Of a stretch of 64,000 bases of DNA, positions 1 to 11,040 are shown piece after piece (within the stretch, counting starts at the first letter, position 1; every line of letters starts with the position of its first letter). The notes under the pieces were generated by a model that had not been told where the DNA came from, did no database searches, and worked only from the letters and a program-made list of their open reading frames with translations. A program made the translations under genes and the position numbers. Source of the stretch: Mactra quadrangularis (taxonomy: Eukaryota > Mollusca > Bivalvia > Venerida > Mactridae); assembly GCA_025267735.1 (NCBI GenBank), contig CM046299.1, positions 38,020,887 through 38,084,886 on the forward strand, given 5' to 3'.

Positions 1-302
1 CCCATCGGAATTTTAACTTTTGACTTTAGATTAAACAAGTTTCTGGTAAAAATTTTCTGGAAAAAATTTACTAGTGACGTGTCCATCTAATGCTCAACAT
101 TTCTTGAAAAAAGAAAGATTTCCGAATTCGTGAAACGTATTCAGAGCTGTGTTTTAATAGTACATTTTACTTTCAGAAAGTTCTATAACTTCTACTGGGA
201 ATCAGCCCGCGAGTCTCTAGATTTTTAGGTCAAGAATGTCCGAGTTTCTTCCCTTCAAAGCCATACAGTTTTAATAATCTAAAGTACATAATGTTGTTAT
301 AC
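1..302. other. no feature seen
   Basis: AT-rich sequence with no coding exon, repeat or RNA that I can support. It would be the intron downstream of the exon at 303-524 if that minus-strand exon is real. Confidence 0.4.
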
Positions 303-524
303 CACTTCGGCTAGCTACGACTTCCATGCCATACGTCCACAATGGTCCGTGAATATCTACGAGATCAGCTATGAATGTTTTATTTTCCAGATATTTATAG
401 GCTTCAATAGATCCATTCTCAGATTTTTGACAATCTTGCAAGCCTTCAAACCATGTTGTTTTGTCGTTCTGAACGTATATAGAACTTTGGGTTATGTTCT
501 CTAACTCTTCTGTGATATTCAGAG
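303..524 (-). CDS. possible internal exon, C-type-lectin-like extracellular protein
   Basis: Read on the minus strand, a TTTTTCAG acceptor precedes position 524 and a GTATAA donor follows position 303. This gives a 222-nt open exon of phase 1-1. Its product has one clear Cys in the stretch TTWFEGLQDCQKSENGS, then a GPLWTYGMEV stretch. The W-x-x-G-x-x-DC and 'LW' pattern recalls the first half of C-type lectin-like domains, and it carries several N-x-S/T sites. The conserved second half of a lectin domain is not in this exon, and no neighbouring exon was identified. It could be an unrelated extracellular exon or a chance ORF of 88 codons. Confidence 0.33.
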
Positions 525-604
525 CTGAAAAATACAATGTGATATATTGATTAATGACTGTATGGCGAATAGATTCTTACAATCGACTTATGGTAGATTT
601 TCCT

Positions 605-917
605 TGTTTGTTTGTTTGTTGGGTTTAATGCCGTAGTAACACATTGTATAGGTCATATAACGGCGGCCAGTCAACTTACTCACTCCTCCTAGAAAGGCTA
701 AATATCTGGACTGAGCTGTTAACCAACTACTAAGCGCATACTTCCGTCAGTGACCATGGTGACTGACAACTGCCCTACATAAAAGTCATTGGTAGAGAAT
801 GACCGTAGAAATAATTTCATGACCAAGCTCCACGAAAGTATGCCCCGCCCCGGGAATCGAACCCACGACCCCTCGATCAGAAGCCTTGCGTGATACCAAC
901 TGAGCTAGCCGGGCGGC
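605..917 (-). mobile_element. tRNA-derived SINE (family 1), near full length
   Basis: On the minus strand it starts GCCGCCCGGCTAGCTCAGTT (tRNA A-box region), followed by a B box (GGGTTCGATTCCCGG) at about 850-862. A conserved body follows (ATACTTTCGTGGAG, TTGGTTAACAGCTC), and it ends GGCATTAAACCCAACAAACA. The same head, body and tail recur at 28,050, 57,038, 57,409 and, degraded, 8,975. A tRNA promoter plus a LINE-like tail marks a non-autonomous SINE. No clear TSD is visible. Confidence 0.85.
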
Positions 918-1137
918 TTTAAATTCCCCTAATGCCAATATACAGTTATTAACATATTTGAAAACTATGATAAATAGTTACAAAACATAATGTGTTTTTA
1001 TTCATTACAATTTGCCAATCTTTTTGCATGGATTAAATTGATAAAATATTTTTTTGCAAATTAATGAATGAAAACAATTAATGGAAGTAGGTTATATCTT
1101 CCTTTAACATAAAAACTGTATACAAAGTAATTGTTAG

Positions 1138-1200
1138 TATGTGTTTCATAATGACCTTGTAATTTGTCTGAAGCTAAATTACCATGCCATTATGAAAACA
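1138..1200. repeat. short hairpin repeat ending in AAGTGTTTTCATAA-type arms
   Basis: The arms GTGTTTCATAATGACCTTG and (reverse complement) GTGTTTTCATAATGGCATG pair to form a hairpin of about 63 bp. A related sequence occurs near 16,408-16,510 with the same GTCTTCAGCCAAATT core. It looks like a tiny foldback (MITE-like) element. Confidence 0.45.
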
Positions 1201-1304
1201 CTTATAATCATTGACAATTTTATCAATTAACTGTAAAATTTGTGAAAAAGAACAATAGTATGGAGGCATATTTCTGCCACCAGATAACCACATAAGTAAC
1301 ACGT

Positions 1305-1350
1305 TATATAAGTGGTTAACTAGTTACGTAACTAGTTAACCACTTATATA
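1305..1350. repeat. perfect 46-bp palindrome
   Basis: The sequence is its own reverse complement over 46 bases, centred on TACGTA at 1,325-1,330, with no spacer. Half of it (AAGTGGTTAACTAGTTACGT) is repeated at about 1,376-1,396, making a second shorter palindrome, and a TTAACTAGTTAA palindrome lies between them. There is no coding content. Confidence 0.95.
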
Positions 1351-1661
1351 CCACTAAGGTAATTAACTAGTTAATTAAGTGGTTAACTAGTTACGTAACT
1401 AGTTATTTTTTCAATAATTAAAAGATCATAACAGGAAAAAAAGCAAGTTAGTGCTTATAAATGCCATTGTGTATTATTTTACCAATCAAAATGTCCGAAT
1501 CTTATAATAGCCGAGGTATTTCATAAAGGCCGTGTTTTTCCCATTAAGGCGAGTATTTTGTTATAATGTCGTAGTGAATTTGAAGAAAGTATGACCAAGT
1601 GAAAACATTAAAAATAGTATATAATTAGCTCCTAGTTTTCTGAGAAAATGTCTGTGGTCTG

Positions 1662-2935
1662 ATTGTTTGTTTGTTTGTTTGGGTTTTACGGCGTACCAAC
1701 ACAAAAAGGTCACATCGCGCCGAAAGCAATCAATGATACTATTAATTCAAACGAAAATAATGATGTAAAGCTCTATATCTTATTATAAACATTTATTTCT
1801 TTCAAAAAGTTAAGTATCGCACATGATGATACAGATTCAAAAAGTTCTTTAAGTGAGTTTACTTTAAAATGTTTGTCCCGAATGTATTTAAGATCCTGAC
1901 AGTCAAGGAGAACGTGTTTTACATTGGAATGCTCGTCGCATGGTATACATTTAGGTGCTTCCTCTCTTTTGAGAAGGTATGAATGTGTTAATCTGGTATG
2001 ACCAATTCTTCATCGCGTAATCACTATTTGATCACGGCGATTAGAAAATATTGTTGACGAAGATGAACCAAGGGTTGGCTTTATGTCATGTAACTTATTA
2101 AATATAGCATGATTCCACATTGTTTGCCATTTTGACTTAATTAACGAATTTATAGAACATTTGAAGTCGCTGCTTGGTAATTTGATATCTACTGGTTGAA
2201 GGCTTAAAGATTCTTAACTAAAATGTCTACTTTTTCATTTCCATGTATACCAATATGACTTGGTATCCAGCAGAGGTGTACTATTTTAGATTTCAGTATT
2301 TCATGTAATCTTAATTCAATATTTTTAATAAGTAAATTGTCTGAACTACGATTTTTTATGGCCAGTAATACAGATAGAGAATCTGAGAAAATAATAAAAT
2401 TGTTATTAATACTATTTGATATGTATGATAAAGCAAGGTCTAATGCTTTGACTTCGGCTGTAAATATGGATGCCTGGTCAGGCAATCGCATTCTTGCAAC
2501 GAAAGAATTTCCATATGCAGCGCAACCAACTTTGTTACCATCTTTTGAGCCATCGGTAAATAAATGTGTACAATCTTTATATTTTTCTAAGATGTTTACG
2601 AATTCCGATTTGAAGGCTTCTGGGCTGGTAAAAGATTTCCGAAATTTGATAGGTCAATATTCACGTCTGGTATGTTGTAGGTCCAAGGAGGGACATTTTC
2701 ATCAAAGTTTTGTAAAACTGTAGAAGTGTTGATATTAAGCATTTCTAAATCGTTTTTAACGCGCAGGCCAAATGGTTTAATTTCGTTCGGTTTGTTGTCA
2801 AATTTATCAATGTAATTTGGTTTAAAAACAACTTTTCGCGCCGGGTTTCTATTGTTAGAAGATAGAGTTTCATAGCGATAGCATCATGAGTATCACTCTT
2901 AGCCGACAAGATATCTTTCAACTGTTAAAATATAT
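1662..2935 (-). pseudogene. 5'-truncated, dead non-LTR retrotransposon (LINE), RNase H domain and 3' tail
   Basis: On the minus strand an RNase H domain is readable. HLFTDGSKDGNK (first Asp) lies near 2,560-2,590, FTAEVKALDLAL (Glu) near 2,455, IIFSDSLSVLLAI (Asp) near 2,385, and WIPSHIGIHGNEKVD (His/Asp) near 2,240. All four acidic positions are kept. Upstream is the usual linker (PPWTYNIPDVNIDL). Downstream, in a shifted frame, is a C-x2-C...H-x4-C tail (KCIPCDEHSNVKHVLLDC, about 1,890-1,940). Two single-base deletions (about 2,650 and 2,210) and one in-frame TGA (about 2,010) inactivate it. The endonuclease and reverse transcriptase are absent, as expected of 5' truncation. The 3' end is CGCCGTAAAACCCAAACAAA followed by AAAC repeats. 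Confidence 0.88.
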
Positions 2936-3289
2936 ATCAATTTTGTCATTATAGCACTTTAACGTACTGAAGTATGTTTAAATGAATTACGTAAAACAGT
3001 TATCTTTTTTCAATTCGATAATAAGGTGATAGCTCTTTTTGTTATAAAGTTTTTACTGATAGAAATAACAAAACACCAACATAACTTAACGTACTACAAT
3101 GTATTTCCCAAGTTTTGAATTTATTTAATCCATTATTGCAATCCAATCTTAAAGCTCAGTATTTGTAACAAATTGTGAAAAATGTACAATGAAAATAATA
3201 CATGTCGATTTGGATAATCATTTGACGTCATTTACTGGTATATAAGAATTAACATTCAAATTATTGATTATCTCGAGTATGATATCATA
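2936..3289. other. no feature seen
   Basis: AT-rich, with short non-convincing ORFs only. Confidence 0.5.
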
Positions 3290-3386
3290 TTCAAACACCT
3301 CCGAAACCCGCTTTATCCGAAATCCCGGATTATCCAAATTATTTTTTTCGGTCCCTATGAATTCGGATAATGGAGATTTAACTGTA
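3290..3386 (-). mobile_element. single end of a pogo/Tigger-like DNA element
   Basis: The minus strand begins TA-CAGTTAAATCTCCATTAT and continues with repeated TTATCCGAA/GGATAATCCGG motifs. This pattern (TA target, CAGT start, repeated 'TTATCCG' words) is typical of pogo/Tigger termini. No matching second end was found nearby, so this is probably a solo or truncated end. Confidence 0.5.
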
Positions 3387-4010
3387 TTAGATTTTACGTT
3401 TTAAATAGTTTGGCTTCAATTATTATAGAGCGTTCTATCATTTTTCTTTATGAACTCATAAATATGATTACATATGCACCAGCGTTCATATTCGTACCTC
3501 CAAACACTTAATATATGTTGAAATAAGAATCTTTGTCTAAGAGGCAACTTCCGAAAATGTCTATTGACGATATAAGCCACAAGTAGTTTGGAAAGTTTTA
3601 CATTAACGAGCCATCTCTGAGGAGACTTGCCACTTATAAGTAACAATAAGCAGATAGACTTTTTCTCTCAGCATTCGAACGTGTCAACATTTCACACGCC
3701 ATAACAACAACCACGTTGTCAAATAAACAATAGAAAATACATATATATCATGCAACTCGGTTCACAGTGCAGCCAATTTCCCAAGAACTACAATGTACTT
3801 GTATTTAAATAGTGACATAAAAGTCGTTTCTCAAGCTTTTGTATCATACTGTATAAGCATTTGAAATGACCAATACTGTACGTATAATTCACTCTGAATA
3901 TGTGTTGTAGCAAGCTTTGCCTTACACCATGAATATACAATATTTAAGCAACAATTAACGACTGTGACTTAAAGTGATTTCAAAATCTCGAACTTTTATA
4001 TATCACATTA
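3387..4010. other. no feature seen
   Basis: A 76-codon minus-strand ORF at 3,416-3,646 has no recognisable motif and is probably chance. Nothing else is supportable. Confidence 0.5.
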
Positions 4011-4262
4011 GGAGCAGTGGTCCGGCGGTAGGACGCGCGTGTAGGAATCGAGGTGTCCCGGGTTCAAACCCCACTAGGGGCTTTGCTTAATTTCTCGAGC
4101 AAGAAATTTACGTACAGTTGTTCCTCTCCACCCAAGTGTAAATGGGTACTATGAGGGTCGCCTGCATGAAGTTGGATAAGTGGTCAGGGGTTATCATACA
4201 ATATTGTGAAGTCGGCTAAACATGTATGAGGGAGCAGACTTTAAACCGTACTTCAACTTTAA
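4011..4262 (+). mobile_element. tRNA-derived SINE (family 2)
   Basis: The head AGTGGTCCGGCGGTAGGACG gives an A box and CCCGGGTTCAAACCCCACTA gives a B box. The body contains AGCAAGAAATTTACGTACAG, TCCACCCAAGTGTAAATGGG and GTGGTCAGGGGTTATCATAC, and it ends TTTAAACCGTACTTCAACTT. Related minus-strand copies lie at about 39,655-39,998 and 61,520-61,866. The tail differs from family 1, so its LINE partner is probably different. Confidence 0.82.
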
Positions 4263-4567
4263 CATTTTAATTCAAATATCGAACTTTCAAATACTTCCTA
4301 GTAAACGACTATAACAATGACGTTATATAATGTACAATGTAGCCTACTAGACGCAAGCAGCAGAAAACTGCAGACTGATAGCTGTTAGTGGTCGTAAAAT
4401 ATAAGATATTTGTAACCTCAAATTATATTGATATGCACCAAACAAACTTTTTAAGTTAACTGTATAATGTCCGTTATAAAGTTAGGGTTATATGCTGTAG
4501 TCTCCGCTAATTTTGACGCAAAAAACAGTTTTCCTGCAGAAGCTCGGCGGTGTGGCGGAAGCTGAAG
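4263..4567. other. no feature seen
   Basis: Non-coding AT-rich spacer up to the hAT insertion. Confidence 0.5.
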
Positions 4568-5401
4568 GTTTTACGCAGGGCTGTGTCGATATATCGATAA
4601 ACCAGTTTGTATCGGTATTTTGTAGTTCAATACGGTTCGGGTATCGGTCTCGCGGCGTATCGATACAAAGGGAAGCAACTCAAACGTAGAATTTGAAAAA
4701 TAAAGAGTTTTCCCCCGTTTTGTTAAATTCGAAACTACGACTGCTAGCTTAAATAAGTGTCTGATTGACATCGTCTGCATTATGTCGTTGCGGAAATCTA
4801 AAGTTTGGGCCCATTTTATCAAAATAAACGACAAGAGGGCGAAATGCAAGTTATGCAATACGGAAATTGCATTGTCGAGAGGCACACATAATAAGTCATG
4901 ACGACCTACCCCTTTTGTCCCGCATGACACAAACATACCTTTGTGTACAAGCAACGTCGGTTGCCTTAGAACGTGTATTTTAGTACTTCTGGGGATATTG
5001 TGTCCGCAACTAGGTCATGCCTTAAATGCGAAGCAGTTAATAGCCTAGTGTTCTTGAATATTAACTGTCCAAAATAGTCATATGGGGATACTGTTGTTGT
5101 TTTTACAATATCTTTACCCCCGTCTTAGAAGTAAGTTCCTGACCTTTCTTCTGATGTTTTGTTTTCTTAATGATATATCATTAAACTGTATCAAAGAATA
5201 CTAATGTGTTGTTTTATTATGAAATTATTTCCCCCTACATTGATTATAACAAGGATTTGAACTAAGTTAATATAAATTCTCAATGACCCCAAATGTTTAC
5301 CTATGTATCGTATCGTCAATACGTATTGCGTATTGCTTTGTACGTATCGCAATACGTATCGTATCGGTTTTTTTCCGTATCGACCCAGCCCTAGTTTTAC
5401 G
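4568..5401 (+). mobile_element. hAT transposon, internally deleted, with 8-bp TSD
   Basis: The element occupies 4,576-5,393. It is flanked by the perfect 8-bp duplication GTTTTACG (4,568-4,575 and 5,394-5,401). Its ends are CAGGGCTGTGTCGATA and, reverse complemented, TAGGGCTGGGTCGATACGG. 8-bp TSDs and CAGGGCTG-type TIRs define hAT. Subterminal regions are packed with CGATA/CGTATCG words on both sides, plausible transposase-binding repeats. Inside are remnants of only the two ends of a ZBED-like transposase. At 818 bp it is far shorter than an autonomous hAT. Confidence 0.93.
4782..5068 (+). pseudogene. hAT (ZBED-type) transposase remnant: BED finger joined to hATC dimerisation region
   Basis: From the ATG at 4,782, a 39-codon ORF reads SKVWAHFIKINDKRAKCKLC, the first half of a BED zinc finger with both Cys of C-x2-C, then RGTHN, stopping at 4,899. 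Shifted one frame, 4,902-4,975 reads PLLSRMTQTYLCVQATSVAL followed by ERVF. After a one-base insertion in a T run it continues STSGDIVSATRSCLK and NSLVFLNIN up to about 5,065. That is the hAT C-terminal dimerisation motif (YL.. PATSv.SERvFS.aG.iv...R..L). The whole RNase H-like catalytic core and the second half of the finger are missing, so no active transposase is possible. Confidence 0.85.
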
Positions 5402-5507
5402 CACTTTCCCATCAGTACTTTGAGTGTGAATGGTGCATTTTCAGCAAGAAAGCATTTCATCAATTAGGGAAAGTAACTATCCGTACGTACCCTATCAATT
5501 ATCACTC

Positions 5508-5602
5508 AATCAAGACTTTCCAGGAACAATGAGTAGATTGACTGACAGCTCTTATATGACCTGTATAATGTGTTGCTGCGGCGTTAAACCCAATAAAAAC
5601 TT
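5508..5602 (+). mobile_element. SINE family 1, 3' fragment
   Basis: Only the 3' third is present: TTTCCAGGAACAATGAGTAG, then ATGACCTGTATAATGTGTTG, then GGCGTTAAACCCAATAAAAA. It is collinear with the full copy at 28,270-28,350, and the tRNA head is absent. Confidence 0.75.
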
Positions 5603-6475
5603 TTTAGTGGAATTATATTTGCGTAGAGAACATCTTAGGGAATGTTATAGCAATCAAAATAACAGTTTGATATAGCCGCCTACACGATCAAAATATTAAC
5701 CACAGCCATTTTAGCACATTTGAGCAAACTTTATATGAGTTTTACCAGCGATAAGCGTCATAAGAGCAACATACCTGCCAATAAATCATCCAGTGCTTTC
5801 ATTGCTTTGATTTATTGAACATGTATGTTTTTGCTGCCAGTGTCAAACTGGGATATGGTTGCCAGCTTTAAATTAAACTTTCCGGCTCTAAATCAATTAA
5901 CTGTTTAAAAAGTCGAACTAGGCACTAACTTCATGTACATGAAAAAGACTACGGTTCAATAAGAAACTATAATTATAAATGTCAAGGTTACGTTGATTTC
6001 AACATTCCAGGTTATACCATTCACTATCAGCCTAATGCTTATCAGTAACACAGCTGTGTACATTTATCAATAGACTGGCCATCTGTTCAAGAACTCTAAG
6101 AATGCTACTAGCTCGAGTGAATCATTGTTTGTTTGGTAACTTGGTAACCATTTTGACTTAAGAAAGCGTTCATGAATATCTTGCTGTTGTACCGATGAGT
6201 ACAGCGAACCACTTTTTGATTAGACTTGGGCCGTCAGACTATTTAACCCTAAGCAGAGAAACGTCGAACTGAACGATGTGCTTGCTATCGTTTCGCTTTT
6301 ATAAGTCAATCGGAACTTCCCTATCTTTACTTCCTAGGCCTATTATGCAATGATTGCATGCTTATAATAATAGCTTTAAGGCAGCACAGTTACTTATGGT
6401 CTGATGCGTTATAATACAGCACGCATACAGTTGCTCCTTGAGTTGTTATTGAATGCACCTGATATAATGCGTAGT
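5603..6475. other. no feature seen
   Basis: Non-coding, AT-rich. No TIR, tRNA-like or open exon signals were recognised. Confidence 0.45.
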
Positions 6476-6489
6476 TAGCTAAGTAAGAT

Positions 6490-6690
6490 TCATATTCATA
6501 ATCATTATGATCGCTGCAGATATCATCATTATCAGCTGAATTATTGTCATCACTATTGTCATCATCACCATTATCATCATAATCATTGTCATAATCATTA
6601 TCATCAGCATCAGTTTTATCATCATCATCATCATTATTGTCATCATTATCACATTCACCATCATAATCAGTGTTGTTGTTGTAATCATAC
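6490..6690. repeat. imperfect (ATC/ATT)n trinucleotide microsatellite
   Basis: About 200 bp are dominated by ATCATC/ATTATC words, interrupted and degenerate. The Asp/Asn-rich ORF read from it on the minus strand is a by-product of the repeat. Confidence 0.85.
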
Positions 6691-8974
6691 AATATCACAA
6701 ATCAACGTGACCTATCGCGTTACTATAGTTACTATAGAGATCTTAATAAGTTAATAAGGTGTCCTTATTACGGAACATACAGAACTGTAGCGATTATACA
6801 CGAGTCCAAATGGAACGAAGTTCCCTAATTTATATACTATGTTGTTTAATAAAGGGATAAAAATAGAAGTGGTGTGCCATTAACATACAGATTTATATCA
6901 CCATAACATTTGTATGTAAAACAAAGAAAAATATCTCGAAATCTACAGGTATATTTGTTTGATGCCAGGAACCATGCTGACATAGATCACAGAGAACCAG
7001 ACAACTCTAACATGTTGTAGAATAAAGATTTAATGTCTATACAAAATACATACCTTGTAACACTGGTAGAAAACTTAATCCTATAACAGCTATGTATCCT
7101 AACATCATGATTCAAACATACATTTAATCTATGTGAACTGTGCTCACAAAATAACAACTACGAGTATATAAAATACAACAGATGTTTAGCTAAATAATGA
7201 TACAGGATTGTTGTTTTCAAGCAAAGGTTAAGCACCTTTCTTGCCACTTCATTATCATCCGAGACTTTCTAATGACTACACATACACACACGTAAATCAA
7301 CTAAATAAACCTCATAGTATTCACACAGGATCAAAACATTATATATATGTACCCCTTGTACCAGTAATTTAGACATTCAGAATGTAAATCTCAATTGTTT
7401 TCACTGTGCTAAGAATTTTATGAAGCCAGCGCTTGTAGAAATAGTATCACTGTATGTTTATCCATGAGATTACCCAATTAAGACAATCACTGGTTCGAAT
7501 TAGGTTTACAACCGTACGAATCTCGCGTAAAATAAACTTTAACAATACACTGACAAAATAAAACAAAACACTAGTATAAATATATTAAGCCGAACACTTG
7601 CTAGACAAAATATCTATTCCCCCACTAGTGTATAATATTCACCACATCATTTGCATACATCAACAATGTAGGTCTACATTCGCACAAAACATAATATAAG
7701 TGTATAGGGAACCAAATATACTGTCCCCTTATTAAATCTTGTCAATGATTATTCATAATGAATCCGGTGACATTAATATACTTTGTGCACCGCGTACACT
7801 ACATATCATAAGTCATACCAAACGCCGCTTTTATGATCACACGACAAGAGCTAGTTATAATTGACTCGATTACTGTATTTATAAAGCATTTATGTGCTTT
7901 CATATAATTGTCAACTTGACCCATGCTAACTGTATGGGGAACTGTGTTCAGTTTTCATGTTTATATTTTACATCTTATTTAGAACAATGCACTAATATGT
8001 ATTTAAATACTTCTACTTATTCCCTCACCACTTAATAGAATGCTTATTCACCGTATCACTCTTTTGTCATGGTAACTGCCTGATTTTAATCGAGTATACT
8101 TAAGTAATGACGTATGCATTCAAGTTATAATGTTAAATCCATTCTCAACTTAATATGTTTATCAAAAACATTACGCACACTTCATTATAACAAGTTTCAC
8201 AAAGTTTCACAATATTTGTGTAATAAAATCATCACAAATCTTATATAGCTCTTTATTTTCATTAAAGTATTCCTGATTTTTTGAAACTATTCCAAAAAAT
8301 AAATCTTAAGTACTTTTCACATATACAAACACACGAGAACTACTTCCACTCTCCTAGAAGCATGTTGTTACTGGATACAACCACAGCACGTTTATGTATA
8401 CACCGCGTTCATTTACATGGTTGGTTCCATGAAAACAACATTAGGGGGGGGGCGAAACATTGTAGCAGTTTATTGTATTTAATGCCATACTAACATATGC
8501 AATTTACTATGTACATATACACTGCTGAATGTTAAAGGGCACTGTTCTAATCATTAAAATGACGAACGTGCATCATTTTATCCACCGACTAAGTGGGCAC
8601 ATATAATATAAAAGTACATAAATATTCATGACTTAATACACAACCTGTACATTACAGATGTAATGAGTGTTTTAAATAGACGTTTACTAAGATCCACTGT
8701 TCTGTTATTCCACGCTGAAGCGATCTAGAGTTTATTTTTTCAAATAGAATTTCCAGTAATAAAATTGAAGTTGGCACGGAAGCAAGGAAACCTGGCTCTA
8801 AGATAGGTAGCTAATTTTAAACTATAGTTTATAGTTCCCCACTGCACGTGCAGCAAATATCAGTGATAAAATATTCTGGAGATTTTATGAGAGTTGTTTA
8901 TAACAATTGCTGAGTAAATGTTAGATGCTAATGAGGCCAACAGTAATGTTTATGTTAGTTTCTTCTGTCTCTTT
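6691..8974. other. 2.3 kb without recognisable genes
   Basis: AT-rich, only short ORFs (maximum about 70 codons) without motifs. I see no repeat pairs, tRNA boxes or TIRs here. Confidence 0.4.
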
Positions 8975-9225
8975 TTTGGTTTGGTTTAACGCCTTAGCAA
9001 CACATTGTATTGGTCTTGTAATGGCGGTCAGTCAACCTACTTACTGTTCCGAAAAAGGCAAATTCTAACGATTTAGCTGTTGGCCATTTACTAGGCGCAT
9101 GCGTCTGTCAGTGACTGACAACTGCTCTACCTAATTTAGAATCAGTTTTAGGAAGGAGAACTGTCGTAGAAATTATTCACCAAACTTCACAAAAGTATGC
9201 CCCGAATGGGAATCGAATCCACTGT
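8975..9225 (-). mobile_element. SINE family 1, degraded copy
   Basis: The minus strand carries the SINE body (AAGTATGC near 9,193, GACTGCCGCC-like and TGTGTTGCTAAGGCGTTAAA near 9,000) but only a decayed B box (GATTCGATTCCC) and no A box. More diverged than the 605 and 57-kb copies, so older. Confidence 0.78.
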
Positions 9226-9284
9226 TATATTACTTGGCAAAATATTTCTTTATTTTCTCGTAATATTTGGGGTGTTTCCTAACT

Positions 9285-9298
9285 AGACCCACGTGGGT
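9285..9298. repeat. 14-bp palindrome GACCCACGTGGGTC
   Basis: A perfect palindrome containing the E-box CACGTG. The surrounding 600 bp (9,226-9,834) has no other supportable feature. Confidence 0.5.
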
Positions 9299-9826
9299 CA
9301 GGTTAGCTAAAATAGATTAGTGTTAAAATATGCATTTACTGATGAGAACATAATAGAGATTGTTATTGTGCAACATTAGTATAATTCTATTAAAGAGATA
9401 TCCTAACCGCCTAAGAATGTTGAAAAGACAAAAAGCGACCAATGAAAATGTTTAATTTCAGCAAGTACGACATATAACAAATCTATAAATAGCTTGGTGA
9501 TTCCCTCAGTACCCTACTTTCGTTTTCAACAATGTGTATGCTACATGTTTTAATTCGTTCAGTTGAATGTTATAAGTGACAAATGTTATTAGTAAGTTAT
9601 TTCTTTCGTTCTTAATACAATGTACTGTTTTAAAGACGAAACTTGGTTCTATATTTTTGGCACAGTCATTTGCTTGTATATCCCTTTAAGTTAAAAGAGG
9701 ATAATTATAAATGTTTGTTGTTAATAATCAACGCAGTGTTGATATTGGTAAGACAAGTTGTTATTATCAAAATTATTATAAATCTTGCACTCAATGCAAT
9801 GTTCTTTATGTTTGGCCTCGAAATGT

Positions 9827-10302
9827 ATCATAAGTAGGGCTTTGGCGAGTATCCGAGTACTCGGATATTCGCGATCCGCACCAGAAAATCGAGTACGAAT
9901 ATTTGTCACGTACGAAATCGTCGGATCGCGATCTATTTAAAAAAAAAACAAAAAAAACCCCAAAAATTTTGCTTAATTATTACTGAAAAAGAGTCGCACT
10001 TCTGATTAAAACTTTAATTGGGACCGTATTATATTGTGTCAAAATTTCGAGTTATACATATTTAAACAAATCTGTTACCACTGAAAATGCCAATAAAACG
10101 TCTGGTAATTGCAATATTTGGAGTACATCGGTTTCCATATAGTAAAGCTTCTGTAATTCTTCACTTATATTTGTTATAACATGAATTATGTATGCTTCTC
10201 AATTAAAAAGTGATTCGCGGTTCGATTCGTGAATCGCTACACATGAATCGTGGTTCAGATCGGATCGCCACATGCTCAACGATCCACAGCCCTAATCATA
10301 GT
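9827..10302 (+). mobile_element. hAT-like MITE, copy 1
   Basis: The 460-bp element at 9,835-10,294 starts TAGGGCTTTGGCGAGTATCC and ends GATCCACAGCCCTA. Flanks ATCATAAG and ATCATAGT are near-duplicates (6 of 8). It has CGAGTATCCGAGTACTCGGA-type self-complementary words near the left end, GATTCGATTCGTGAATCG near the right, and no ORF. An inverted copy at 13,982-14,437 aligns end to end. Confidence 0.85.
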
Positions 10303-10309
10303 GTTTATT

Positions 10310-10820
10310 TCAATACAATGCAATGTAATGTAAAGCGATGTTTAGCATTAAGATACGATATGATACGAGAAGATACAATGAAATACATGTACTATACTAT
10401 ACGATACGATACGATACAAAACAATCAAGTTCAAATATTGAACTTGAACATAAAAAAATTGATACAATACAATCAGTATAACACAATGCAATGCAATACA
10501 GTACAATACAATATCATACTGCGAAGCACAGCACAACGCAACACAAAACAATACAATACTGTGTATTGCGGTGCGTTGTGGTGAAGAGCGAGGCATGACA
10601 AGACAGGGCAGGGCACGGCACAACACAACGCAACTTAAGGCAACGCAACACAACGCAACACAACGATACACAAGGCAACGTAACGCAACACAACGCTACT
10701 CAAGGCAATTTAACAGAACACACTACAATTCAACGCAACTAAAGACAAGACAAACCAATACAAACCAACAAAATACAAACCAATACAACATAATACAAAC
10801 CAAACCAAACCAAGACAGTA
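10310..10820. repeat. degenerate pentanucleotide tract (CAATA/CGATA/CAACG/AAACC words)
   Basis: Sequence built from 5-mers such as CAACG, CAACA, CAATA and AAACC with loss of phase. It merges into the perfect array at 10,821. Long ORFs on both strands here arise from the stop-poor repeat. Confidence 0.85.
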
Positions 10821-11035
10821 CGGTACGGTACGGTACGGTACGGTACGGTACGGTACGGTACGGTACGATACGATACGATACGATACGATACGATACGATA
10901 CGATACGATACGATACGATACGATACGATACGATACGATACAATACAATACAATACAATACAATACAATACAATACAATACAATACAATACAATACAATA
11001 CAATACAATACAATACAATACAATACAATACAATA
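10821..11035. repeat. three-block pentanucleotide microsatellite
   Basis: Nine uninterrupted CGGTA units (10,821-10,865), then fifteen CGATA (10,866-10,940), then nineteen CAATA (10,941-11,035). The blocks abut with no mixing. Adjacent blocks differ by one G-to-A change per unit. Confidence 0.97.
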
Positions 11036-11040
11036 CATGT

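Noticed and set aside
2337..2723. 128-codon plus-strand ORF
   Set aside because: Antisense of the LINE RNase H domain, whose minus-strand reading contains all catalytic residues.
4571..4954. 127-codon minus-strand ORF over the hAT element
   Set aside because: Antisense to the BED finger and terminal repeats; no motif.
6390..6698. Asp/Asn-rich and Met/Ile-rich ORFs
   Set aside because: Translation of an ATC trinucleotide microsatellite in two frames; no start context or splice signals.
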